From the NCBI GenBank assembly GCA_001662425.1, contig BDDC01000002.1, positions 237,415-301,414 on the forward strand: DNA of 64,000 nucleotides. The letters are read 5' to 3'. The translations under genes were made by a program, and so were the position numbers. A model generated the notes under the pieces. It was not told the DNA's origin. It made no database searches and saw only the letters and a list, made by a program, of their open reading frames with translations. The DNA comes from Chlamydomonas sphaeroides (taxonomy: Eukaryota > Chlorophyta > Chlorophyceae > Chlamydomonadales > Chlamydomonadaceae). This document shows, one piece after another, positions 45,552 through 57,138 of this stretch (position 1 is its first letter; each line of letters begins with the position of its first letter).

Positions 45552-48500
45552 TCAGTCTGCCAGGCGCTGAAGCGCCCTACCGACGGCACGCCACGCCCGC
45601 GTCACAGCTCCGGCCGCCTTGGTCCCCTGCCGCCGCCCCGCCGGCGCCTGCGCATCTTGCCCCGCCGGCTGCGGCTCAGACCACGGAGCTAAGCTTCCGT
45701 GCGCGCTGCCCGGCGGCGGCGAGACTGCGGTCTCCTCCTGGACCCCACCGCTGGAGCTCGCCCTCTGGCCAGCGCTAGCCGGCGTCCGGCCCTCGCTAAG
45801 GCCCCGGACGGGCAGCTGCGGCGGCTCCTCGGCGCGGCCTGTGGCGCCGGCCGGCGCCGGCGACGCTGCTACAGCGGCGGCGGCGGCCATGGCAGCGGCT
45901 TCTGAGCCGCCGGTTGACAGCCACCACTGCTTCGCCGAGCTGCTGTCAGCGCCACGGCCGGAGGGCGCCCGTTGCGGAACGACCCGGCGGAAGCTCGCTC
46001 CGCGGCCGGCGTTGGCCGTCGGGGACAGGACGGAGTCAGCCAGCGGAGTGGCCGAGGACGTAGCTCGCGAGCTGGCGCCGGAGGACGGCGCGACATGGGC
46101 GCTGCTGCCGCCGAGCAAGACCACGACCTGGCGGCGCCGCGGCGGCGCTGCCGTTACCTCGCGGTCGGCGTCGGCGTCTGCGTCGCTCGCGCCGCCGGGC
46201 ACCTGATTGGCGCCAAAGCGCGTTGTGTTGCGCCGCGTCGGCGCACGCTGAGAAGAGCCCGACAGCGGGGGATCCAGCGCCGCCGCCGAGGACCCAGCAG
46301 CACCGCCGCCAGCCGCCTCGGCTGCGGCGGCGGCGGCGTCCGACGGCGCGAGAAGCTTACGCACGGCAAGCAGCGAGCGGCCCAGCACGCCNNNNNNNNN
46401 NTGCGGCGCCGCTGGGCCCCGACGTGGCGGCGGCATCGCCGGCGCATGTCCGGGATCGGCCAAAGCCCCACCGACCGGTGTTGACGCCGGCGCCCTGCAA
46501 GGCGGCGGCGCCGCCGACGGTGTCGCTGCGCCAGTCGACAAGTGCGCCGATGGCGCCACCAGCACCGGCGTCGTCGGCGCCGCCAGCTTCGCTCAGGGGA
46601 TACACACCGCTGAGCGCTCCCCACAGCGCCGCCGGCTGCAGCGCGCCGCCCATGCGCCGCCCGGCGCCGCCGCCATCTTCCGCCGCGCCACCGCCGTCGG
46701 CCGTTGCGGTCCTCCGGAGCTGTGCGTCGGGGCCACCGGCGTTCGCCACCACCGGCCGGACGTGCGGCAGAACCGCCCCCGGCACTCCGGCGAGCATGGG
46801 CGCGCCGCACGGCGTCGTGGCCTCTGTCCATGAGCCCGACTCGGGCACGCCCCCGCTTTCCATGTGGCGCAATCGCCATGGCGCGGCGCCGGAGGCCATG
46901 CTGACGAGGGCGCCCGAGGCGGTTGGGCACGTGCACATGAGGCCCCAGCCCGTGGCCGTGAGCGCGGCGGCAGAGGGCTCCATCGTGAAACTGCTGACGG
47001 CGCCGCCAGAGGTACCAGCCGCGCCGGCGGCGGCGAGTGGCGGCGTCCGAAAGGCCTGGATGTCGACTATAAGCGGCCTGTTGCCCTGGGCAGCGGTGGC
47101 GGCGGTTCCTCCGGCGGCCGGCGGCGCCGCCAGCTTGAGCATGCGGCGAGCCGCACGGCCTGCCGCTGCCGCCGCGGCGGCGGCCGCACTGTCGGCGGTC
47201 TCTTCAGTGGCGGCCGCTGGCGGCGACAGGCACAGCGCCGCCGCCGCAAGCTTGGCGTCGGCGCTTGTCGACGCAGCGGCAGCGGCTGCGGCAGCCATCT
47301 GCTGGGCCAGCGGAGTTGCAGCGGCGGCGGCGGCGGCAATGGCGCCACACTGTGGCGGTGCCGTCGCCGCCACCACAGCTCCGCCGGCGCCCGAGGGACC
47401 GCACCCGTCACGCGCTGGCTCCCCTGCCGCGGCCCAGGCCTCTGTCGCAGCTCCCGTGCCCAACTGGGAGCCGAGAAAGCGCTCGGCCTCGGCCCCCGCC
47501 GCCGCGGCTGTCGGCGTGGTGTTGTCGACGCCGTCGTCGCCGGGTCCTGCGAGTATCCGCTGGCATGTGGGCGGCGTTGACTGCGACGGTGTTGCCATGG
47601 CGCCCGGGTCTGGGTCGGAGGTAGACTGCGCCGCGGCCTCCGTTTCATGCTTGGATGATGGCGGCTGCGGCTGCTGCTGCTGCTGCGGCAGCACCTGCTG
47701 GCAGGCCCGCCGTGGGAGGCCGCCGCCGCCGCCGCTGATGCCGCCGCCGCCATCGGGCGCCGCCGCCCAGCCATTGGCCATGGCGCTGCCGGACAGGTGG
47801 CGGGGTACGTCCCAAAAGTACGGCAGCTCCAGCAGCTGTTGGGCCGTGGGCCGGTCGGCGGGGTCGGGATGGAGGCAGGCGGTGATCTGCGGGCAGGTAC
47901 GGGCATCCGTACCGGCAGGTCACGGCATCCGTACCGGAGGGCTAGAGTGACCACTGTTCTGGTAGCAAGTAAAGCAGGTGGCTACCGGTGCAACGACGTA
48001 TGCGCGTATGCCACGCACGGCCGATCCTGCCATGCCCATACGGCGTCAATCGGGGAGCCCAGCATGGGGCGGGGCGCAGCATGCAACGTGGCATGATGGC
48101 AAACACCGCGGGGGGTGGCATGATGGCAAACACCGCGGGGGGTGGCATGATGGCAAACACCGCGCGGGGCGGCAGTTAAGCTTTCGGCATTGTAGTTGGC
48201 ACCGGTATGGTGGCAGCAAGTTGCAAGCCCGGAGGTTGGCCGCAGGATTGACGCAGGTGCGTGGGCTTCTTCGCAGTGTAGTGCTAATGAGAATGCACGA
48301 GGCGTTGTGTTGTGGTCTCTTCACGGTGCGACCTCCAGCGCACCCACCAGCTGCAGCAGCCTCGGCTCCACGCCCGGCAGCCGCTGCCGCAGGCTGCGCC
48401 CCGGCGGCGGGTCCGGCAGCAGCTGCTGCCGCAGCGGGGCGTGGGCCGCGGCGCACTCGGCCAGGGCGGCGGGCAGCGGGCCGAAGCAGCGCTGGATGCG

Positions 48501-51500
48501 CCACAGCTGGTCGGCGGACGAGTCGCCTGCGGGGAGGGTGGGGCGCGGCAGGATCCAACATGGGGGCGGCGTGAGCGAACAGCGATTGGGGCAGGCCGCA
48601 TGCCAGAGTCTAGTCCGTGATACTGTACGGTGATTCGGTACTGCTGCATGGTCCTGTGTTGTGTGGGCTGTGTGCAGTTTACGCCATGCGCCGGGACGTG
48701 TTGTATGTGACTAGCACCCGCCGCACCCGGGAACAGCGGAGTGCCGGTTGCCATCTCGGCCAGGGTGCAGCCGATGCTCCACACCTGCTCACACCGGGGG
48801 ACGGAGGGGCGCTTTGGCACACAACAAAGCAGGTTTCAAGGCCTGTACGCGGCGCGTCGTGTGGGCTTGCGCTGCCGCTATGGCCAGGGGCGGACCTCGG
48901 GGGTCTCGGGACGCCGTAAGGGGACCCCGGTGCCGGCGGCGCCGCGGACTGCTCCGTGCACTGTCTGGGGCCTGAACGGGATGCTGCGACCGTTGCCATG
49001 CGTGACCGGGGGCCTGTGAGGATAACCCCAACCGCCAACTGCCCCAACCGCCGCAACTGCCCCAACTGCCAGGTGTGCTGTCACTTACGTCAGAGCTGGG
49101 GCCGTAGCGCGACCCGACCAGGATCTCTGCGCCGGGTGGGGGAGTGGGGCGCGAGAGAGGGTGCAGTGCAGGGTGGGGGGTTGCGGGAGCTCGAGCAGGA
49201 GCGCGCGCCGCACGACCCCGGGTGCAGGGGACCACCGGCGCATGGCTCTACACACGGCTAAACACCCCTGCCGCCCCTCACGGCGGCCTGCCCACCCCAA
49301 CAAAGGGCGGGCGCGCACCGGGCGGCTGCTGCAGTTGGTGGCGCGGGTGGGCCTGCCCCCGTCCACCTCGGGACGGCCGAGGCGTACCAGATGGCGCGCT
49401 GCAGCGCTAAGATTATGTTCATTATCGTATCTATAAAGTCATATAAACCTTGATGTCTACCAAGTCTACGTTCATGTTGAAGATACAGACAAACACAAGA
49501 GCAATGACGCGTGGCATGTGCCATGGCTCGAATACCTACGCACCCGGCGCGCGGTACCAGCGCGCTGCGCAATAGGACGTGGCGCATTGCATAATCACAT
49601 CTTGCTGCATATACACACATCTTTCATAGCACTAACTGTCATAAAACATTTTACAAACGTACGATACATTACACCCACCCGGCGCGCGGTACCAGCGCGT
49701 GGCGCAGTACGACGTGGCGCGCTGCACCTCCCGAGGGCCGCAGGCCTGGGGGCGGCGGCGGAGGCCGGGGTGCAGGCGCACGAGGGGCTGTCATCGCCGA
49801 AGCGACTGGTCGCCAGCAACACAGGCTGTACAGCACATTGTGCTCAGGTGTGGGCGGCAGACCTGCGTGCGTGTGCGGCAAGATGGTGGCAAGATTGGCG
49901 CAAGGCCCGCCCTCGCGCGCGGTGGGGTCGGGTCAGATGGCAGATGGGAGGGCCGCTGGGGTGCTGGGCCACAGGGACGGAGGGGGTGCAGGGGTGGAGG
50001 GGGTGCAGGGGTGCAGGGGTGCAGGGCCAAAGGGACGGAGGGGGTGCAGGGGTGCAGGGCCACAGGGACGGACGGGGTGCAGGGGTGCAGGGCCACAGGG
50101 ACGGAGGGGGTGCAGGGGTGCAGGGGTGCAGGGGTGCGGGCCGGTGCGGGTGCGGGCCGGTGCGGGTGCGGGCCGGTGCGGGTGCGGGCCGGTGCGGGTG
50201 CGGGCCGGTGCGGGTGCGGGCCGGCCCGGGCCGCGTGGCAGGGAGGGGCCAAGCAAGGCGCTCGGGGGAGCCCGGATGGCGTTGCTCCCTTTTGGGGCCA
50301 AAGCTGATCCGGGGTCAGGGCGGCGTGGGCGGAGAGGCGCGCGTGGGTACAGCAGTTTCGCCAGATGTCGCCCCGGCCCGGCCCGGCCCGGCGCATTTGT
50401 GCCCACCCCGTCCTTTTTCGAGATTTCGTTTCATATGCACCCCGGCGCCCCACCAACCCGCCCACTCAACCTATTCTGCCCGGCCCGGCCCAGCTCCGGC
50501 GCCTCAGGCCCCCAGCCACGCGTGCTCACCGTGGGCCGGGCAAACCCAAAGTCGCATAGCACGGCCTGGGGCGGCTCGGCGCCAAACTCCACCGCTGCGC
50601 GTTTGCCGCCGCCGCCGCCAAACGGCTCGCCGCCGCCGCCCGGCAGGCGCAGCAGGACGTTGGCGGGCTTGATGTCGCGGTGCATGATCTGCCCCGCGGA
50701 GGGCAGTGGCGGCACACCAACAGCATAGCAGTGCGACGAGCTCTTGTCATCAGGCACCGTACGTATCACGGGGCTCCGCGCATGGTGATGCCTAGCGCGA
50801 GCCGCGTTTGCTAATCCACCACGGCCGCCTTTGCTTGTGTGCGCCGGTGCTCGCAGTGCCCTGTGCGATGCGTGCCCTGCCCAGTGGCGTACGTGCGACG
50901 TACAGTGTGCTTGCCCGTGCCCTCACAATCGAAGCCACAGCCGCAGGCACACAGACGCAGACACAAACACCTGCGCCGTACAATGTCGCACAAACATGTT
51001 TGCCGTACGGGTGTCGTACGCGCGGTCGCACCTTGCGGCTGTGCAGGTAGGCCAGCCCGCGCAGCAGCTGCCAGGCGATCAGCTTGGTGGCCGCGGGCGG
51101 CAGGCCGCGGGGGTGCCGCTCCAGCGTGGCGTGCACGCTGGGCCCCACGTACTCAAACACCTGCACGCAGCACGCGGGTGCAACGATCCCGGTGCTGTGC
51201 CGTACGCATGCGGGGGCGCATTGCCGCGCGTACGGGGTCACGGATGGGCTGCCGTACACCGCCCTTCCTGCCGTACCAGGTAGACGCGGCTGGACTTCGA
51301 CTTGAACGCGCTCTGCAGCTGGACCTGGTGATGTGGGTCAGGGGCGGCATCGGTTGGCACAACCGGCCGCATCAGCAGGCGTGTTGAGTGCCTTATAATG
51401 ATAAACTAGAACGAAATCAAAGAAGATGATGGGCCTGGCGGTACTGAATCGGTTGCCCGTTGAGGGCCGGGGGCGCGGTCTTGCGGCGCGTCGCGTGGCC

Positions 51501-52872
51501 ATCGAAACCCTGAAAGAGGGGCTCATTAGCGCCCCAGCGCCGCGCCCCCAGCAACCGCTCGAGCAGCCCCACAGGGCACGCCGCCGTGCTACCACGAGCG
51601 AACACCACAACATTATGTGTACGTGTGTGAATTCGGGCGAGAGCATAACTGGGCAGGACGACGAGGTCGGATTGCCCGAACCGAGGGGCACTGTCGTACA
51701 GTGCGGGTACGCAACGGGGGCGTGCGTGCCCCGGGATGCCCTGTTCCCGTAAATCACCCGAGGTCGGCACGCGCCGGATGCGAGCGCAATCCCATGACAC
51801 GATTGACTCTAGATGACGTGGCATCACGGCCGCAGGAGCTGAGGGCAGGTGTGTCAGCATGGACATACGTATGCGATTACAAATGCATCAATAAGAACCG
51901 ACATACGTATGCAGTGGCAAACGGCGGCTCACGATGTTGGGGTGGTCCAGTGTTGTCAGCACCTTGGCCTCGCGCACCGCCAGCCGCATGATCGCCTTCT
52001 CCTCGTGGGCCTGAGGGGAATCGGGCGGGTTAAGTAAGGGAAATGGCGTACGGGGTACACCGGCGCAGTCGCTCGCTAGCGCGTGTGGGCGTTGCGGGGC
52101 CGTTAGAGGGGCGGGCGGGGTGAGGGGCAGGGGTGGGGCCAGGGGGCGTGGGGCGTGAAGGCCACATCATACCACCACGAACTATACATCCCACCTGCTT
52201 GGAGCCCTTGGCAGCTTGCTGCCTCGGCTTGCGGCTATGCATATTCATGTGTGTATGGGCATATGCATGTGTATGTGCAGAATGTGGACCAGCGGTACCT
52301 AACGCGGGAAGGTCCCAGTACGTACATGTAGCACATACACGGAAATCAGCACATACAGCACAGCCCACCTGCTTGAAACCCTTGACAGCCACGACGCGGC
52401 CGCTCTCGCGCTCGCGGCAAAGCCATACCTGGCCTGCAAGCCGAAGGTAACATGTGGCGCGTGTTGGACGTAACTGAAGTTGCCTCTCAAACGCGAAAGT
52501 GGGTTGCTGGCATGGGCACATACGCAGCTAGAACGATAGTGCGCATTGGCAAGGCCCAGCCCTTCATTCGTTCGTTCCCGCCACGCAGTCGCTCGATCGT
52601 CTCGCTGGTTATATGCGGACGCAGGGGCGGGCCGCACCGTAGGCTCCTTCGCCCTGCGGGGCAGCGTGGGGCCAGGCGCGTTTGTGTCAGCCAGGTTCAG
52701 CCGCAGCAGCAGGCGTCATCCAGGGCCAACGAACAGCAGGTGCTAGGTGGGACCGTTGGAGGGACGGCTGGACCAGCAGACCCTGACCACGCACTCGGCA
52801 ATATCAAGTCCAGCATAACCCGCAACAGGCATTTGCGCTTACCAGCGTGTCCAGATACTCGTAGCCCTGCAT
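45552..52872 (-). CDS. Cyclin-dependent kinase-like (CDKL) Ser/Thr protein kinase with long disordered tail
   Basis: Minus-strand exons: 52872-52843, 52653-52638, 52433-52369, 52010-51933, 51324-51277, 51160-51032, 50688-50530, 49721-49679, 49126-49089, 48784-48727, 48526-48349 and 47886-45552 (through a 10-N gap). The domain is complete: G-loop GEGAYGQVWLC, lysine in VVAVKGFKQ, helix VREAKVLTTLDHPNI, FEYVGPSVHATLE, catalytic loop MHRDIKPANVLL, CDFGFARP, T-loop TSYCATRWYRAPEILVG, WSIGCTLAEMATGTPLFPG, ADQLWRIQRCFGPLP, and HPDPADRPTAQQLLELPYF. The TSY motif fits the TxY of CDKL and MAP kinases. A Gly-rich insert of about 25 residues lies between the catalytic loop and DFG. The tail of more than 700 residues is Ala/Pro/Ser/Gln-rich. 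A one-base deficit near 48361 breaks the frame. Relatives control flagellar length; a similar role is inference. Confidence 0.88.
46392..46401. other. Assembly gap (10 N)
   Basis: Ten Ns interrupt the last exon of the CDKL gene. Both flanks are open in minus-strand frames that differ by one step, so the true gap length is not ten. The coding frame cannot be carried across. Confidence 0.98.
48088..48168 (+). repeat. 27-bp tandem repeat, three copies
   Basis: GTGGCATGATGGCAAACACC recurs at 48088, 48115 and 48142 with a 27-base period, in an intron of the CDKL gene. Confidence 0.93.
49380..49411 (-). pseudogene. Third, truncated relic of the CDKL activation-loop exon
   Basis: On the minus strand, GCTGCAGCGCGCCATCTGGT matches the start of the genuine exon (GTGCAGCGCGCCACGTCGTA), then jumps to the TGGTAC that encodes Trp-Tyr. 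An internal deletion and loss of the downstream donor make it non-functional. Confidence 0.45.
49546..49590 (-). pseudogene. Relic duplicate of the CDKL activation-loop exon
   Basis: On the minus strand this reads CATSYCAARWYRAPG, against RATSYCATRWYRAPG in the genuine exon at 49721-49679. The donor side is kept (GCGCCGGGTGCGTA), but the acceptor AG has become AA (ATGCAA for GTGCAG). The conserved Thr of TRWYRAP is Ala. It therefore looks like a tandem exon copy that lost its splice acceptor. Confidence 0.7.
49981..50220 (+). repeat. Two adjoining GC-rich minisatellites
   Basis: First come imperfect units of about 30-35 bases built from GGACGGAGGGGGTGCAGGGG. Then there are five exact 16-base units CCGGTGCGGGTGCGGG beginning at 50141, 50157, 50173, 50189 and 50205. 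Both arrays lie in the CDKL intron that precedes the activation-loop exon. Confidence 0.92.
52172..52200 (-). pseudogene. Relic copy of the end of the CDKL ATP-lysine exon
   Basis: On the minus strand it reads AAKGSKQ followed by the same GTGGGATG-type donor. The genuine exon ending at 52369 reads AVKGFKQ and then GTGGGCTG. Only the last 25 or so bases of the exon and the first bases of its intron are recognisable, about 170 bases downstream in the same intron. Confidence 0.6.
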
Positions 52873-54902
52873 GCGTGGCGGGCAGAAGGATGCGACGGGC
52901 AGCAGGCGGTGCATTTTGGTTACGAACATCGTCCATTTATTTAGTTGCTTTACACGATGCGGGTCCTAGTTGGGTTTATATGCATGATACAAGCAGCTGT
53001 ATGGATCTGTGCCGCTTGTGCAGCACGCGTACGTGCACACAGAGGCGCGAAACGCGACGATGGCAACGTTTCATGAGTCGGCGATGCCGAGAAGTCAGCA
53101 GTCCTCGACAAGGACGCTGACGAGATATCTGGTTCGCTAGGCGAGTGCAATTGAACGTTTGTGGGCTTGGCGCGCGCACATCCCTTCGTCGCACCTGCAT
53201 ACATGCGCCTCTGCGTACGCGAGTACGCGCCAGGTGCTCGTCACTAATGGTACCGCGTGCTCAAGGATGGTGCAAAAAACTGCAGCGGGGAGCTCATAAA
53301 TATGTGCGCCGGTGGCTAAGTGAATGAGACGCAAGCAGCTATACACAGCAGACGCAGCATAGAAGGCCACCATCGACAATTAAGAGTTTTAGACGTGTGT
53401 GCGGAAGGGGCACCTGGCATCCATTAGTTGGTCGGCACCGACGTACGCCGCGAGGCATGCCACGGCATGCCGCATACGCATGACGCAAACCTCCACAATG
53501 CTTAGGTTGAAGAAGGACTAGCACGCTAGCTGTGCCGAGGCTCATCACCTCGGCACTCGCTCGCACCGCGACGCGGCGCCGGCGTCAACGCATGCGTTTC
53601 GGTCTTCCTTTCGGTCGTCCGCATGGAAGTCGAGGCTCATCTTGTAGTGCGCACGCCTGTGCCTTGATCGGCTTCTCAAGTTGTATGTGCGGCAATTTGG
53701 CAGGGGCATCCAGGTACGGAAGGGTACGGAATAGCAGGTACACACGCCGCCGAGCGACACCGCCGCCCATGGCAAGCTCTTGCAAGCCAAGCCTGCACGT
53801 GCAAAAACAACTGCCAATCAACAAGAAAGGGGAAAACGAGATCGTTCGAGGTTCAAATAAGATATGTATGTGTCCAGGCGCCTGTGGTCTGCTGCGGCGT
53901 TGTGGGCGTAGCCCACACCGCCGACCCTCGGGAGTACAAGGGTAGGGTACGTGCCTGCCGAACATAACACTACTTGGTGGCGTGGTTCGGCCAAGCTGCG
54001 GTATTAATTACAATACTACTGCAGCCCTGGCTTCAAGGGCCGGGCGCCATCGTTCGTTAATGCTCTCTTCGCAAGCTGCTGGGACGCCCTTTCCTTCGGA
54101 GCTCGGCGTCCCTCTGGCATCTCAGCAGGTATGCGCGCGCTATGCGCGTATTGCGTGACAGGCTCTCTCCTGTTACAGGCGTGTGGGGCGCTGGATGCCA
54201 GGTTGCCAACTACTAGGTAGGATTGCAGGTACAGGTTATTGGTATTGACTCCGTTCGTTCTTTCTTTACTACTAGCGGGGCCCATTATTCCGTCCATGCC
54301 TTCTTCCCATAGCTACGTAGATAGATGATGGATGGTTGAACTGCATGATGGTACGGTACTCGAGAGCCAGGGCTCCGCACCGTACTAAACAGGGCGCTGC
54401 CCTCCACCGTCAATGGGCCAGACCCTACCTCTGAGCTGCTGGCGAGCGAGTGGCGTGCGCGCATCCCACTGCTGGCTGTGGTGATGAGTGGCCTGAGGCA
54501 CTGTAAGCTGTATGCTTGGCGGGGGCACTCCGTGGCCGACATCTGCGGACAGCAATTTTGTTTCTTATGGGCACAAGCAGCTTGCGGAACGAACAGACAG
54601 GCCTTGTGCGGGCCGGGGCTCCAAGGCAGGCGCCTGCGCCGTGGGCTGTCATCAATGCAATGAGCCGCCACTGGCGTGCGTGTATTTGCGGGTGGGCTTT
54701 GTGGCGGTGTGCTTGGTTGAGGTTGCGAAAGGATATCACTCGAAGACCAGGTCCCTGTTTAACGGCGACCTGGGAACGGCGGCTGAGCGGGCAGCTGGGC
54801 TGCTCAGGAGCAGGAAGAAGGCCTGGGCCGCCGCCGGCTAGGTGGCGCAGCCTTATAGAAATAGAAATAGATGTACGGCGAGCTTGACTCACCGTGATTT
54901 AA

Positions 54903-54951
54903 GGGGGCAGGGCGATCAGGAGGGCCGAAGCCCCCTACGCGCCCTGTCCCC
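54903..54951. repeat. Nested hairpin
   Basis: GGGGGCAGGGCG at 54903-54914 pairs with CGCCCTGTCCCC at 54940-54951 with one mismatch. Inside, AGGAGGGC and GCCCCCT form a second stem around CGAA. It may be structured RNA or the core of a small inverted-repeat element; flanks show no obvious target duplication. Confidence 0.6.
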
Positions 54952-55669
54952 CGGGGCGCAGCCTTCCTGTTGCTTCTGTTGCTGCGGTCCACCTTCGTCA
55001 CGTGTGGATGCATGCATCGCCTTACTGCGAGTCGGGCTGATCTTGGGAGGGGGAGGGGACGGACGGCGGAGGGCTGGCGCAGGTAGGGCTCAGCAGCAGA
55101 CGAGGGTTACGTAACGTCTCGCGGGCAGGAGGAGGTCGGTCCCGCTGCTCGGGGGTTGCTCAGCTGCCGTCGCGGTCAGGAGGAAGGAAGGAATCCGCAT
55201 TACACCGCCCCTCGGGCTTCAGGGGAGTACACCTGCAGGTACGCACGGCGCTCGATTCGAAGGCAAGGCCCAGGTCTCGGCGACGATCAGGTACGTAGCC
55301 AGTGCTCTGGGGCAGGGGCTCTGGAGCAGCCCCTGCTCTGGGGATCGTCAGGGCCGAAGACGCAGTTTGTCACAGCGGTCAAGAAGTCGAGACCGGCTGT
55401 TGGCCTTGGACAGCTACCACGTATGTACGACTATTGCAGCTAGCTGCTGCATTAGCCGTGATCGGGCCCGGGGAAAGCGGCTGGCACCGGGAGGCGGAGG
55501 GGTCGCCGGGGTTGGAGGAGAGGTTGGGAGAGGACGACGGCTTGCTTGGGAGAACTTGCTGGGGAGGGGATAAAAATGGACAACGAAGCCAGGGGATGGA
55601 AGGGGGAGAGGGGCCGATCACGGGGCCGGCGCACAGGCTGCGTGCGCGCGCGCGCGGCCTTTCTGATCT

Positions 55670-55707
55670 GATCGCCGGTAGGGGCCGCGCGGCCCCTACA
55701 GGCGATC
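55670..55707. repeat. 38-bp near-perfect palindrome
   Basis: GATCGCCGGTAGGGGCCGC is followed at once by GCGGCCCCTACAGGCGATC. The two 19-base arms pair along their whole length apart from one G/A position. There is no loop, so it would extrude as a cruciform or mark the junction of an inverted duplication. Confidence 0.85.
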
Positions 55708-57060
55708 AGAGCGCCTTGGCGATCGGGGGGTCCTCTTGCTGCTGCTGATGCAGCAATTCGACCGTGGCTGCTGATGCAGCAGCAGGGGCTTGCGGAGGGG
55801 AGCTGTTGGTGGAAGAGACACGCTTGAAAGCGGAAGGACCGTACGCTGGAGTCTCCAGACGTACGCAGATGTCCCAGTCGACGTCGTCCAGCTAACACAG
55901 CACGAAGGGCTTTGCTCAGTACGAGGTAGTCGCCATAGCTCAACACCAGTAGCGCGTTAATGCTCTCGACTTGTCGTGTTCTGCCGGAATGGCACGGCAC
56001 CCGGCAGCCTTCCTGTCGGGTCCCCGCATGCCAGTAGCTAGTGTGACCAACGTCCTCCATGCATGCCAACCGGATGGAAATGTCGGGTGCGTGCGCAGGA
56101 TTACAGCAGGTACAGGCTCTTGACATCGTCTGTTTTTAACCAACCAACCAATGGGACATACGGCCCTGGGCCGCTTTGTCAATTAAAGTCAACCGCACAG
56201 AAACGGGCCTCGGGGCCCTGCAACACGCACACCCTAACATGTCTAACACCACAGCAGTGTTGGCCGCCTGGCGTCTCGCCCAACGTCTTGCTGACTGTGT
56301 GATGAACGAATCACTCACGCAGATCCTGGGCTGCAAAGCCCCGCACTTCATATGCGTGGCGGCACGCGTAGCTCTAGCTGCACCGTTGGCCCAGCTAGTA
56401 CTAGCTACTGGTCACCCGCCGATACCACTTCTTGAGTCCGCCGGCCTACGCCGGGCCTATGTACGTCAGACGGGCGTTCCGTAGCTAGCCCCGTCCTTAC
56501 AGACATGCAGAAACCGGCCACATAATGAAGAGCCCGGCGTTCAACACAACACGTCGTGACGTATGCTTGTGCAGCGCCACGAGGGCCAGCCAGGAGGCTC
56601 CAGGGGCCCGTCTCGCGTTACGCAAGACGACCTGATGAATCCGCCAAGCGACACCCTGCTGCTGGCTCCGCAGTCCGCACCGAGCTAGCCAGATGCCCGT
56701 CGGCCCGTGTCGGCCCTGCCTGCCTACCTGCCATGCGTGCGCAGCAACCTGGCAAGTAAACGCTACAAGCCAGATTCTGCAGCCAGGTGCTACCGGCGGT
56801 ATGGCCTGCTGCCTTCTTCAGCGGCGGTGGCGGCAGGTGCGCGCGGCCGCCGCAATGGCGCTATCTGGCTCCCTGACTGCCTGCCGATGGATGGATTGAT
56901 GCTAGCTGCAGCATGCAGCCCCGGTCACGGCGGCAGCGGAGCCAGACCAGAAAGAAGAAAAGAAAAGAAAAGATTACCCTGGGGCTGGGCCGCCTAGGGT
57001 GGGTTAAGGGGACCAGAAAGCAAGAGAAAAGAAAGGGACGTGCCGTGCAGCCAGGGGGCT

Positions 57061-57138
57061 GCTGTTGCGATTGCCTGCTGGAAAGCACGCGATGGCCACC
57101 TGCGTGCTGTTGCGAGTGCCTGCTGGAAAGCACGCGAG
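57061..57138 (+). repeat. Two tandem copies of a 45-bp unit
   Basis: GCTGTTGCGATTGCCTGCTG and GCTGTTGCGAGTGCCTGCTG start at 57061 and 57106, and both are followed by GAAAGCACGCGA. Confidence 0.85.

Noticed and set aside
46223..47950. 575-codon plus-strand open frame
   Set aside because: It is antisense to the GC-rich, low-complexity tail exon of the CDKL kinase; long antisense frames are expected there.
48088..48168. Regular direct repeats that could suggest a CRISPR array
   Set aside because: Units are contiguous without unique spacers; this is an ordinary minisatellite in a eukaryotic intron.
53532..53945. 137-codon plus-strand open frame
   Set aside because: Arg/Ser/Cys-rich noise without any motif or conserved pattern.
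55452..56126. 224-codon minus-strand open frame with a more ordinary N-terminal part
   Set aside because: It runs through the 38-bp palindrome and simple repeats, and no family pattern is recognised.
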